Shown here: piece after piece, positions 1 through 9,600 of the stretch
Numbering within the stretch: the first letter of the stretch is position 1
How the letters are laid out: each line of letters opens with the position of its first letter
Notes under the pieces: generated by a model
The model's input: only the letters and a program-made list of their open reading frames with translations
Told to the model about the DNA's origin: nothing
Database searches by the model: none
Translations under genes and position numbers: made by a program
Source: Acidicapsa acidisoli
GTDB lineage: Bacteria > Acidobacteriota > Terriglobia > Terriglobales > Acidobacteriaceae
Length of the DNA: 64,000 nt
Direction: 5' to 3'
Assembly: GCF_025685625.1 (NCBI RefSeq)
Contig: NZ_JAGSYI010000001.1
Coordinates: 310,001 to 374,000 of the forward strand

Positions 1-1156
1 CACCGCACGCCGCGATCGCGACCCTGCCTCGGACCGTCTCATACGAATCGGCGAAGACCCCGGCGATGAAGGTAAGCAAGAATGGCAACGCCCAAAGCAG
101 CGGATTCCCCGGCACGCCCGCCGTAATAACAAAAATCAAAAGCAGCGTCACCAGAAACGGCGTCGTATTTCCGAAATAAAGCGTCTTGCGCAAGGCAAAG
201 TAAAGCAGCAGTGCGGCGCCGGTCGCCACAGTAATCCCGGCATTTGAGATGTTCCAGAAGAAATGCCACGCCGGGCCGAAGGAAAATCCGATCTGCGCCG
301 CGTCCGAGCGAAAGAGATAGCTGAAAGCGTCCGGCGAAAAACCGTAACACGCAAACAGCAAGATGAATGCCGCAATGGTCGACTCAAGCAGCACGGGCAT
401 CACCTGGCTCCGGCGTCCTTCCGCGATCCATAACATGAAGAACAGTCCCAATAACACCAGCACCGGCAGCGCCGCGATATGCGAAGCCGCAACCACCGCG
501 AAGCAGACCGTGAGCAACACAATCCTGGGACGCCATTTTCGCCGTGGGCCTTGCATCGCATGCGCCACGCCGATGCACGTGTAGAGGCCGCCAAAGAAGC
601 CCAGCGCCGTAAGAATCTCAGGATTAGGAGCAACCGACGCCCGCAGAACCTCCGGCGAGAAAACATACAGCGCCAACGCCGTATACCCGCCCAGATTGCC
701 AAAGAGCCGCCGCGTCACCCACCACAGCGCCCCGCCCAATCCCACCCCGGAAGCGATAAACGGCAGCCGCAGGAGCAGCAGGACATGCGTCATCTGGTGG
801 CGCAGTTCCCAGGTCGAAGTGGGCGCGTCGAGTGTCTGGACAACCTTGTCTTCCGGCTTGCGAAAGTTGTCCGCCAGCCGCTCATACGCCAGATTGAGCG
901 TCAGCGGCAGCCCTGCCACGCGATACGCCAGTACGCCGTCGTGAATATTCCCGCAGGACGTAAAATATCCAGCCAGAGGCGAAGGCCGTTCCCACATTTC
1001 GCGGCCGCAGCGTGCGTACTGGTAGTCGCGCTCGGTAAGGTCCTGGTGAGCGGTGAGCCAGAACGCCTGCGCCAGAAACAGTAGCAACAACCCCGCCGCG
1101 ATGCGCTGGGGCAGATTGAATCGGAAACGGCGAAGAGTCGCGAAACGAAGGGTCAT
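1..1156 (-). CDS. Glycosyltransferase-39-like multipass membrane protein (3' end outside window)
   Basis: An uninterrupted reading frame runs from an ATG at 1156 to the window edge, about 385 codons, so the C-terminus is missing. The N-terminus is basic and followed by a hydrophobic helix (about residues 18-32). A long extracytoplasmic-looking loop (about 35-125) carries the acidic motif TERDYQYARC. After it come six or more hydrophobic segments rich in Leu, Phe and Ala. This architecture, with an acidic first loop followed by many helices, is that of GT39/ArnT-like transferases that use polyprenyl-phosphate sugars in the cytoplasmic membrane. The assignment is by architecture only; another polytopic membrane protein is possible. 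The next gene upstream on this strand is the hydrolase ending at 1226. Confidence 0.55.
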   Translation of the reverse strand, partial: MTLRFATLRRFRFNLPQRIAAGLLLLFLAQAFWLTAHQDLTERDYQYARCGREMWERPSPLAGYFTSCGNIHDGVLAYRVAGLPLTLNLAYERLADNFRKPEDKVVQTLDAPTSTWELRHQMTHVLLLLRLPFIASGVGLGGALWWVTRRLFGNLGGYTALALYVFSPEVLRASVAPNPEILTALGFFGGLYTCIGVAHAMQGPRRKWRPRIVLLTVCFAVVAASHIAALPVLVLLGLFFMLWIAEGRRSQVMPVLLESTIAAFILLFACYGFSPDAFSYLFRSDAAQIGFSFGPAWHFFWNISNAGITVATGAALLLYFALRKTLYFGNTTPFLVTLLLIFVITAGVPGNPLLWALPFLLTFIAGVFADSYETVRGRVAIAACG

Positions 1157-1225
1157 CCTGACGATACGGGTCCTGACCCAGTTTACCGGAGCCAGGTCAG
1201 AACCCGTCTTGCACTGAGAACGACT

Positions 1226-2005
1226 TCAATTGCGTGTATTCGTAATCGCCGCCGCGCTGGAATCGCCCTGCCCGAGCTTGCGATGAAAGAGATCGAGCGC
1301 CAGCGTCATGCACTGCCGCGCCAGTTCCGGATCGTACCGCGCGCCTTCGTCCCGCAAGAATGCGTGCGCTCCGTTTACCTCATGCCAGGTAAATACCGCT
1401 CCTACCTCATTGAGCCGATTCAACACGGCCATCCTGCCTTCCAGCGGGATATGCGGGTCCTGCCGTCCCCAGATCATCAGCAACTCGCCTTTGATATCTG
1501 AAGCCCGCTGCAGAGAATCGTCGTTCATGCCCTTGCCCAGGCTGTGCTTGTGGATATCCGTCGCATAGAAGCAGACCGTCGCCCGCACATCCGGATTCAG
1601 TGCTGTCCGATACGCCAGATGCCCGCCGATGCAAATCCCCATTGCTCCAAGCTGCCCGGTGCAATCCGGACGTGAAGCAAGATGGTCCAGCGCCGCACGC
1701 GCATCGGCATCGTAGCTGGCCAGTTCCTTGGTCGTCTTGAGCGTATTCCCGCGGTCGGTACCGGGCTTGTCATACGCGAGCACGGTGCCCGGCGCTTCGA
1801 ACTCGTGATAAATCTCCGGCATTGCGACGATATACCCGTGTCCGGCCAGCATCGCCGCAATGCGCGCTACCGGCCCTGTGATCTGAAAAATCTCTGAATA
1901 AAAGACAACTCCCGGGTACTTTCCCGGCGCTGCAGGATGAACAATGTGGGTCCGCATCGGCCCCCAAGCAGTAGTCAACTCAACCTGTTCTTCAACGACG
2001 ATCAT
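1226..2005 (-). CDS. Dienelactone hydrolase family protein
   Basis: 259-residue alpha/beta hydrolase of the DLH family, soluble and without a signal peptide. A Cys-Asp-His triad is visible: nucleophile C125 in MGICIGGHLAY, D183 in IWGRQDPHIP and H214 in NGAHAFLRDE. The Cys nucleophile elbow G-x-C-x-G-G is diagnostic for this family rather than for serine lipases. DLH enzymes hydrolyse dienelactones and related esters, but the physiological substrate cannot be read from sequence and there are no aromatic-degradation genes nearby. The ATG at 2005 is supported by a strong GGAGGTGGAG ribosome-binding site. It is divergent from ruvB, with about 120 bp between them. Confidence 0.85.
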   Translation of the reverse strand: MIVVEEQVELTTAWGPMRTHIVHPAAPGKYPGVVFYSEIFQITGPVARIAAMLAGHGYIVAMPEIYHEFEAPGTVLAYDKPGTDRGNTLKTTKELASYDADARAALDHLASRPDCTGQLGAMGICIGGHLAYRTALNPDVRATVCFYATDIHKHSLGKGMNDDSLQRASDIKGELLMIWGRQDPHIPLEGRMAVLNRLNEVGAVFTWHEVNGAHAFLRDEGARYDPELARQCMTLALDLFHRKLGQGDSSAAAITNTRN

Positions 2006-2126
2006 GCCGCTCCACCTCCGGTTCTATGCCGCGCAATTACTTTATCAGTTGTGCGATTGACGGAATTGTCCACAGCCCCACACAAGACACCGCTCTGCGG
2101 CCAACACTTGATAGACTTCCATCAGC

Positions 2127-3164
2127 ATGGCGCCGAAACCTAAAGACGATCCCGAACGCCTCGTAAGCGCCGCGCGCGCCGGCGAAGAAGACAGCTTTGA
2201 ACTGAAGCTCCGCCCGCGCCGACTGGGCGAGTTCATCGGCCAGGCCAAAGCCAAGGAACAGCTCGCCATCGCCCTCGAAGCCGCCAAATCCCGCGGCGAG
2301 GCGCTCGACCACGTGCTCCTCTTCGGACCACCCGGCCTGGGCAAGACCACGCTTGCGACCATCATCGCCAACGAAATGGACGTAGGCTTCCAGCAAACCT
2401 CCGGCCCGACCTTACAAATCCAGGGAGATCTGACCGCAATCCTGACCAATCTGCGCGAAAAGCAGGTGCTTTTTCTCGACGAAATCCACCGTTTGCAGGC
2501 CGTGCTCGAAGAAAAACTCTACACCGCCCTCGAAGACTACAAGCTGGACATCATTATCGGCCAGGGCCCGGCCGCGCGCACCCATGTGATGGAAATCCGT
2601 CCCTTCACCTTCGTCGCCGCGACGACGCGGCCCGGCCTGCTATCCTCACCGCTGCGCTCGCGCTTCGGCATTCTCCTGCGTCTGGAGTTTTACACAGAAG
2701 AGGAACTGCGGATCATCGTCGAGCGTTCCGCCGAAGTCATGCAGGTGCCGATAGACACCGACGGGGCGGCGGAGATTGCGCTCCGTTCCCGCGGCACACC
2801 CCGCATCGCCAACCGTCTCCTGCGCCGCGTGCGCGACTATGCCCAGGTGCGCGGGACCGGCGAAATCGACCGCGCAACCGCCCACGCCGCGCTCACCATG
2901 CTCGAAGTAGACGCGCACGGCTTCGACGAAATCGACCGCCGCCTGCTGATGACGATCATTCAGAAATACGACGGCGGCCCGGTCGGCCTGGGTACGTTGG
3001 CCGCGATCCTCTCCGAAGATGAAGACGCACTTGAAGAAGTCTACGAGCCATTCCTGATTCAGATCGGCTTTCTCGATCGCACTCCGCGCGGTCGCATTGC
3101 AACCCGTCTCGCCTACGAACACTTCGGCCTTGCTATGCCCCAAAAGCAAGCACCATTGTTCTAA
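2127..3164 (+). CDS. ruvB: Holliday junction branch-migration helicase RuvB
   Basis: 345 residues, the usual RuvB length. It is the hexameric AAA+ motor that, with RuvA, drives branch migration of Holliday junctions. Visible are the N-terminal [12 protein letters not shown] motif, Walker [12 protein letters not shown] (about 68-78), Walker [11 protein letters not shown] (about 114-123), the sensor-1 region FVAATTRPG, the arginine-finger region LRSRFGI and the C-terminal winged helix (about 260-335). ruvA and ruvC are not adjacent, as is common outside gamma-proteobacteria. The following thioredoxin-like gene is on the same strand after 51 bp and may be co-transcribed. Confidence 0.97.
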   Translation: MAPKPKDDPERLVSAARAGEEDSFELKLRPRRLGEFIGQAKAKEQLAIALEAAKSRGEALDHVLLFGPPGLGKTTLATIIANEMDVGFQQTSGPTLQIQGDLTAILTNLREKQVLFLDEIHRLQAVLEEKLYTALEDYKLDIIIGQGPAARTHVMEIRPFTFVAATTRPGLLSSPLRSRFGILLRLEFYTEEELRIIVERSAEVMQVPIDTDGAAEIALRSRGTPRIANRLLRRVRDYAQVRGTGEIDRATAHAALTMLEVDAHGFDEIDRRLLMTIIQKYDGGPVGLGTLAAILSEDEDALEEVYEPFLIQIGFLDRTPRGRIATRLAYEHFGLAMPQKQAPLF

Positions 3165-3215
3165 GCAACGCACTTACAAACTTCAACTTATAAATCCATC
3201 TACGGAGGAGCCGCC

Positions 3216-3773
3216 ATGGCACGAACAGAATCAACCATGTTATCGCTTGGCACCCTGGCCCCGGATTTCGCACTTACCGACGTCGTAAGCGAACAAACCA
3301 TCCGGCGCGATGATTTTCGCGGAAAGAAAGCCCTGTTGGTCATGTTCATCTGCACTCATTGCCCGTTCGTCAAACACGTTGAACGCGAGCTGGCCAAAAT
3401 CGGGCAGGATTACGCCGATAAGTCCATCGGAATTGTCGCCATCGGCAGCAACGACGCCTTGACTTATCCCGACGACGCACCGGCTGGGCTCAAGCAGCAG
3501 GCCATCACGATGGATTTTCGATTTCCCTATCTCTACGATGAAACGCAGGAAGTCGCGAAGGCCTTTGACGCAGCCTGCACCCCGGACATCTTCCTCTTCA
3601 ACGCGGACTTCCGCCTCGTCTATCGCGGCCAACTTGACGGCAGCCGCCCCGGCAACGGGATTCCAGTCACCGGCGAAGATCTGCGCGCAGCAATTGACGC
3701 GGTGCTAACCGGCAAACCAGTGTCGGAAGATCAGCTCGCCAGCGTCGGTTGTAACATCAAGTGGAAAGCGTAG
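3216..3773 (+). CDS. Thioredoxin-like (AhpC/TSA) protein with CTHC active site
   Basis: 185-residue cytosolic thioredoxin-fold protein of the AhpC/TSA-redoxin superfamily. The N-terminal PDFALTDV strand is followed by the redox motif CTHC (C46, C49) in FICTHCPFVKH and by a C-terminal FLFNADFRLVYRGQLDG segment. This subfamily keeps two active-site cysteines, so a thiol-disulfide or thiol-peroxidase activity is likely; the partner is unknown. The start has a GGAGG ribosome-binding site six bases upstream. No signal peptide is evident, so it is probably not a cytochrome maturation factor. A strong hairpin terminator lies immediately after the stop. Confidence 0.8.
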   Translation: MARTESTMLSLGTLAPDFALTDVVSEQTIRRDDFRGKKALLVMFICTHCPFVKHVERELAKIGQDYADKSIGIVAIGSNDALTYPDDAPAGLKQQAITMDFRFPYLYDETQEVAKAFDAACTPDIFLFNADFRLVYRGQLDGSRPGNGIPVTGEDLRAAIDAVLTGKPVSEDQLASVGCNIKWKA

Positions 3774-3776
3774 GGC

Positions 3777-3802
3777 GGAGCCAGTTTGTAACTGGCTCCC
3801 TT
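3777..3802. terminator. Bidirectional hairpin terminator
   Basis: A perfect 10-bp stem, GGAGCCAGTT / AACTGGCTCC, closes a 3-nt loop at 3777-3799 and is followed by CTTT. It sits between the converging thioredoxin-like gene and galU and can serve both. Confidence 0.8.
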
Positions 3803-3807
3803 TCAAC

Positions 3808-4683
3808 TTACAGTGGAAGCGTTTTGAGATATTCCCGGAACTTCGGTCCGAGATCCGCTCGATTCAACGCGAATTCGACAGTCGCCTGTAACATCCCGAA
3901 CTTATCCCCGGCATCAAAGCGCTTGCCCTCAAAGGTGTAGCCATACACCTTCTCTGTCTTGAGCAGCCCAAGGATTCCGTCCGTAAGCTGCAGCTCGCCG
4001 CCGGCTCCAAAGCGAGTCTGCTCCAGCAGCCCAAAGACGGCTGGAGTCAGCACATATCGGCCAATAATCGCTTGCTTCGACGGGGCATCCGCAAACTTCG
4101 GCTTTTCGACCATCCCGGTGCAGTTGTAGATCCGTTCGTTAGCCGGGTCCTGTGAACCCGCAAGCACTCCATAAGCGCTGATCCCCGGCCCTTCGATGGT
4201 CATCGTCGCCAGCACCGATCCCTGACGCTCGTTGTAAACATCGATCATCTGCTTGATGCAAGGAACCTTTGAATCAATGACATCATCCGCCAGAATCACC
4301 GCAAACGGCTCGTCGCCGACTAACTGCTTGGCGCTAAGCACGGCATGACCTAAACCCAGCGGCTCCTTCTGCCGAACATAAGAGATACGAGCCAGCGAGG
4401 ATATCTTCCGCGATATCTCCAGCAACTCTTTCTTGCCCTTCTTTTCGAGGGCCGCATCCAACTCATAGCTGATGTCGAAGTGATCTTCCATCGCGCCCTT
4501 GCCCCGTCCGGTAATGAAGATAATGTGCTCGATACCGGATGCGATTGCCTCTTCAACGCCATACTGAATAATTGGCTTGTCGACAAGGGGCAGCATCTCT
4601 TTCGGAACAACCTTGGTGGCGGGCAGAAAACGTGTGCCAAGACCACCTGCGGGAAAGACAGCCGTGCGAACTTGATTGCTCAT
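3808..4683 (-). CDS. galU: UTP--glucose-1-phosphate uridylyltransferase
   Basis: 291 residues, typical for GalU, which makes UDP-glucose from UTP and glucose-1-phosphate for envelope polysaccharide and sugar-nucleotide pathways. The N-terminal nucleotide-binding signature FPAGGLGTRFLPATK is intact, followed by the catalytic-region motifs PKEMLPLVDKPIIQYGVEE, AVILADDVID and GVLAG, and the C-terminal FEGKRFDAGDK segment. It is a soluble cytoplasmic enzyme. The ATG at 4683 gives the canonical N-terminus. It stands alone, separated by 124 bp from the DUF885 gene upstream on the same strand. Confidence 0.97.
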   Translation of the reverse strand: MSNQVRTAVFPAGGLGTRFLPATKVVPKEMLPLVDKPIIQYGVEEAIASGIEHIIFITGRGKGAMEDHFDISYELDAALEKKGKKELLEISRKISSLARISYVRQKEPLGLGHAVLSAKQLVGDEPFAVILADDVIDSKVPCIKQMIDVYNERQGSVLATMTIEGPGISAYGVLAGSQDPANERIYNCTGMVEKPKFADAPSKQAIIGRYVLTPAVFGLLEQTRFGAGGELQLTDGILGLLKTEKVYGYTFEGKRFDAGDKFGMLQATVEFALNRADLGPKFREYLKTLPL

Positions 4684-4807
4684 GCGATAGGTTCCTTCCT
4701 GAAGAACATAGCTGGACTTTCGGGCAGCCTCTCGAATTATCTCAAAGATAAGTTACCAAAGGAATGTTGGTTGTTAATTACTAAAGATTTGCATCAACTT
4801 GCGCTTC

Positions 4808-6583
4808 CTAGAGCGCCGGAGAATCATTCCCCAGCATTGCCTGCCGCACGATCTTGATGGGAGGGTAGCCCTGACTGAGAAATGCATCGTGGAACTTCTG
4901 CAGCGAAAAAGCTGCACCATCTCTCTTCTGCAGATCCTCTCGCAGCTTCATAATTTCCAGCTTACCCAGCGTGTAGTAAAGATAAGTTGGATCGGAGGTA
5001 CCGCGCTTCGTCTCTACCACCGCCGTCTCATGGGATTGGTATCCTTCCCGTTCGAAAAAGGCGATTGCATCGTCAACACTCATCTCGGCCGTGTGCATCC
5101 GGATGCCGACGATAAAGCGGGAGTCCCGCAGCAACGCATCCTGCAACTGCCCCAGGCGCAGGAACTTCGCTTCACGCTCCGTCTTCGCGCCTGAGCCGGG
5201 CTGGCCGTAGCCTTCATCCAGCATCATCTGCTCGCAGTAGTGCGCCCAGCCCTCGGCATTCGAATTAGCGCCCAGTATCTTGCGCACACGGCTCGGGGCG
5301 CGCGGCACCCAAAGGAATTGCACATAGTGGCCAGGATAAGCCTCATGCACCGCCGTGCTGATCACAGTACCGATGTTAAAGGCGTGCATATATCCCTCGA
5401 CCTCCGCGGGAGTCATCGAGGACTCCGGCAGAGTTACATTGAAATACGCCTCCGTAGCATGTTTCTCGAACGGCCCGGGCGTATCCATCGAAGCGAATGT
5501 CGTGGCCCGCATAAAGGGCGGCGTCTCCTCAAGAATCGGCCGCACATCCGAAGGAATCGGCCGCACATCCGAAGGAATCGTTACAATATTCTTCGCGCGA
5601 ATGAAAGAAATCAGGCCATTGAAGGTATCTCGAAAACTCTGTAACAACTGATCCGGCGCAGGATGGTTCTGTCCTAACTCCTCCAGCACCGCGCGTGGAT
5701 CTTTTGCCGGCTCAAGCTCTCTCGCGACGCGATTGAATTCCGCTTTGTTTTTACTGAGATCGGCTTGCCCTATCTCCAGCAGCTTATCCAGTGGCGTATC
5801 GACCATCTCGTCATATGCAAGCTTCTTGCGGAAGGTATCCGCACCAATGCGAAACTCTCCCTTGGAGCGCGGCAGCAGTTCTGTCTTCAACCAGGACTGA
5901 TAGTCATTGAGCGCGGCAATTACAGCCGCATTCGTCGCTGTGAATTCCGCATTCAAAGCCGGATCTTTCACGTCCGCAAACGCAAGCGGCACATCATGCT
6001 GAAAGAAACTGATAATGCCGGGAAGCTGCTCGATCGCAATATCGGTGTAAACATGCGGCGGATTCTTGAGGTTCTCCCGCGCGATAACAAACGTCCGCGG
6101 CATCAGCTTTTCCCGCGCAATCAGGGATCGCAGCCGCTCTTCGGACGGCGCGAACTTGCGCTCCATCAGCGAAAAAGCTGCATTGGAAATAGCCCCCGAA
6201 TAACTATCCGGATTCTTCTCCCACGGACGAATCACTTCCAGCGTTAAAAGAGTCGAGCGTATGTTGGAGAGCACCAGTTCGCGATCGCCGCGAGTCGTCT
6301 GATCCAGCGAAGCCTCAGGAATGGTCGCGATCCGCCCTTCGAAATCGTGTAGTGCCTCTATCTCAGAATCAATGCTCCTACGCGAGAAATCTTCGAGCTT
6401 CGAATCGTATTGATGGTAGCCAGTCAGAGTCCCAAGCGTCGGCTGGTTCGGGAAATACAGTTGATCGAAGTACTCATCCGAAGCAGCGGTAAATGCCGCC
6501 TTCGAGTCCTGCGCAAATCCCTGGTTAACAGCTACCGACACGATAAGAGCTCCGAAGATACAGAATGCTGCGGCTTTTTTCAT
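4808..6583 (-). CDS. DUF885-family secreted metallopeptidase-like protein
   Basis: About 591 residues. I choose the ATG at 6583 because it gives a clean signal peptide (MKKAAAFCIFGALIVSVAV, cleavage near FAQD); an in-frame GTG at 6607 would add eight residues. DUF885 proteins are exported, zincin-like proteins; the hallmark HEAYPGHYVQ (about 411-420) and a downstream NAEGWAHYCEQMMLDEG segment are present, so zinc-dependent peptidase activity is likely but unproven. The gene follows mfd closely on the same strand and is probably co-transcribed. A 21-bp in-frame tandem duplication at 5533-5574 gives a doubled IPSDVRP heptad. Confidence 0.85.
   Translation of the reverse strand: MKKAAAFCIFGALIVSVAVNQGFAQDSKAAFTAASDEYFDQLYFPNQPTLGTLTGYHQYDSKLEDFSRRSIDSEIEALHDFEGRIATIPEASLDQTTRGDRELVLSNIRSTLLTLEVIRPWEKNPDSYSGAISNAAFSLMERKFAPSEERLRSLIAREKLMPRTFVIARENLKNPPHVYTDIAIEQLPGIISFFQHDVPLAFADVKDPALNAEFTATNAAVIAALNDYQSWLKTELLPRSKGEFRIGADTFRKKLAYDEMVDTPLDKLLEIGQADLSKNKAEFNRVARELEPAKDPRAVLEELGQNHPAPDQLLQSFRDTFNGLISFIRAKNIVTIPSDVRPIPSDVRPILEETPPFMRATTFASMDTPGPFEKHATEAYFNVTLPESSMTPAEVEGYMHAFNIGTVISTAVHEAYPGHYVQFLWVPRAPSRVRKILGANSNAEGWAHYCEQMMLDEGYGQPGSGAKTEREAKFLRLGQLQDALLRDSRFIVGIRMHTAEMSVDDAIAFFEREGYQSHETAVVETKRGTSDPTYLYYTLGKLEIMKLREDLQKRDGAAFSLQKFHDAFLSQGYPPIKIVRQAMLGNDSPAL
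5533..5574 (-). repeat. 21-bp in-frame tandem duplication inside the DUF885 gene
   Basis: Two identical 21-bp units (5533-5553 and 5554-5574) lie head to tail, and the first six bases of a third copy follow. The protein consequence is two IPSDVRP heptads in a row. The reading frame is kept, so the product is extended rather than broken. Confidence 0.9.
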
Positions 6584-6610
6584 TTGGCTCACTTTGTGCG
6601 CGAACACGCG

Positions 6611-9600
6611 CTAGGCAGGCACAGCTTCCAGTTGAATGGCGTCAAGCAACGCGCGGGCGTCGGCCATGATCTTCATCGGATCGGCTGGCGTCATGGCAGT
6701 CAAAGGATACTTCAAGATACCCTGCGGCGTGAACTGCGCGCCCTTGCGCGCGTTCCTGGCCACCAGACGCATGAGCCGTTCGGGATCGACCGCAGCCTTG
6801 TCCGTAAACTTCAAATGCAGCAGATCGCGCTTGCGATCCAGTTGCGCCACGCCGACCCGTTCGCAGGCAATGCGCAATCGCGAAGCCTCCAGCAGATGAA
6901 TCGTATGATCCGGCAGCGGACCGTACCGGTCCTCCAGCTCGGCGCGAACATCTGCTAACACTTCATCCGTCGCAGCTCCAGCTATCTTCTTGTACAGCCG
7001 CAACCGTTGATTCTCTTCCGGCACATACGTCTCTTCGATGCGCAGAGCAATTCCAAGGTTGAGCTGTGTGGCCGCGCGATCTTCATCCTTTTCGCCCTTC
7101 AACTCGCGCACCGCCTGCTCCAGCATTGTCGTATATAACTCGAATCCGACCGCCTCGATATGCCCACTCTGCTCGCCGCCAAGCATATTACCCGCGCCAC
7201 GCAGCTCCAGATCAAGCGCGGCAATCTTGAAGCCCGCTCCAAGATCGCTGAACTCCTTGAGAGCCGCCAGTCGTCGTCGCGCAATGTCCGTCAACTCTTG
7301 TTCCGGTGGAATCAGCAGATACGCATAAGCGCGGCGATTGGACCGTCCCACGCGACCTCGCAACTGATACAGCTCACTCAACCCATGCCGATCCGCGCGA
7401 TTGATCAGAATCGTATTCGCCAGTGAAATATCCAGGCCATTCTCAATAATTGAAGTAGCAACGAGCACATCATACTGGCCATGCACAAAGGCCAGCATCA
7501 CCTTCTCCAACTCGCCTTCGCTCATCTGCCCATGACCAACCGTTACGCGCGCCGCAGGCACAAGCTCATGTATCTTCGCGGCGATTTCGTAAATGCTCTC
7601 GACGCGATTATGCACGAAATACACCTGGCCGCCACGCTCCAGCTCCAACTCAATCGCCGAGCGAACCAGCTTCTCATCGAACTTCGCAACGACGGTCTGA
7701 ATCGCCATGCGATCCTTCGGCGGCGTCTCGATCACGCTCATATCGCGCAGCCCGATAAGCGACATGTGGAGCGTGCGCGGAATAGGCGTGGCGCTCATCG
7801 CCAGCACATCGATCGCCCTGCGCATCTGCTTCAGCCGCTCCTTGTGCCGCACGCCGAAGCGCTGCTCTTCATCGACAATCAGCAGTCCAAGATCCTGAAA
7901 CTTGATGTCCTGCGAAAGCAGCCGGTGCGTGCCTACAAGTATGTCGACCTTGCCCGTCTCCGAGCGCTCCAGAATCACCTTCTGCTCCTTCGGCGTGCGG
8001 AAGCGCGAGATCATTTCGACATTGATCGGAAACTGCGAGAAGCGCTTCTTGAAGGTCTCGTAATGCTGAAAGGCGAGAATGGTCGTCGGCGTGAGCACAG
8101 CCACCTGCTTGCCGTCCTGCACTGCCTTGAAGGCCGCGCGCATTGCGACTTCTGTCTTGCCGTAACCCACATCGCCGCAGAGCAACCGGTCCATCGGCCG
8201 CGCCGATTCCATATCGCGCTTGATATCGGCAATGGCATTCAACTGGTCGTCGGTCTCAGTGAAATCAAATGCCTCTTCGAACTCCAGTTGAAACTCGTTA
8301 TCCACATTGAATGCATGACCCTTCGCTGCCTCGCGCTCGGCATAGAGCTTGAGCAACTCGTCGGCCATATCGGCCATGGCTTTCTTGACGCGCGCGCGAG
8401 TCTTCGTCCATTGCTGCGAACCGAGTTTGTTCAGAACCGGCGTCGGTCCGGCATCGGTCGAACGATACTTCTGGATAAGATCGAGCCGCGTGAGCGGAAC
8501 ATACAACCGCGCTTGCTCCGCAAACTCCAGTACCATGAACTCGACCGTCAGCCCATCCTGCTCAATCTCCTTGAGCCCCACATAACGGCCAATGCCATGC
8601 TCGACATGCACCACATAATCGCCGATTGTAAGATCGCGAAAATCGGAGACAAACGCCGCAGTCTTAGACTTGCGTGGTTCCATCCGCGCCGTAACATCGG
8701 CCTCATCCGATAGGTCATTTGCGCCAAAGAGAATGAAGTTCTGCTCCGGGCAACTTACTCCCGCGGCTATCTGCGCGCGCACGATCACCGGAACGCGCAT
8801 ATCTCCGGCTAAGTGGCTGGTCTCGTCGTAGAGATTTTCGCTGCCCGCGTGTTGCGTGCGGCTGCCCAGTCGATACGGCAGTTGATACTCGCGCAGCACC
8901 GTCGCAAGCCGCTCAACCTCAGGTTGATTCGGCGCGGCGAGCAGAATGCGTTGTTCCTGCGCCACCAGATTGCGAATCTGCTCAATGAACGCAGGAATCG
9001 AACCGTGAAAACGCAGCGTCGGCCGCGTGGCGAATTCAATCTCGCCCAGCGTTGTATCTTCGTCGAGCACATCCACCGCGCCAAGCTGATCCAGATCGAG
9101 TCCCGGATGGGACCCGAGCATCGCCTGCAGGATCTCCGGCCGCAAATAGATATCTTCCGGCAGAATCAGCGAGCCAATGCCCGAGCGGTCATGGCGCTGC
9201 TCGACCTTGTTCCACCAACGCTCAATCTGGTTGCGCACCATCGCAGGCTCTTCGACGAAAAGAGCACAGCGCGGCAGCAGTTTGAGCAGATGCGTGTCGG
9301 CCCCCGCGACCGCGGCAAAAAACTCCCACCCCGGAAAAATCGTCACTCCCTGCGCTGTCGCAATCTCCGCTAAAGTATCCTCCGCCGAATCCACATCCTC
9401 GCCGGCATCCGCATCCTCCACCCGTTGCTTGCTCAGCCGCGCATGCACCGCGCCGAGCAGCTTTTCGCTTGCCGGAATCTCGGCTAGAGGCAGCAGCAGC
9501 GCCTCATCGAGCGGGGTTGAAGAGCGCTGCGTCTCCGGATCGAATTTGCGCATCGATTCGATTTCGTCGCCGAAGAAATCCACGCGAATCGGGCGATCCG

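Noticed and set aside
7481-8713. 410-codon open frame on the plus strand inside mfd
   Set aside because: Antisense shadow of intact helicase motifs in mfd; Arg/His/Leu-rich composition typical of such shadows.
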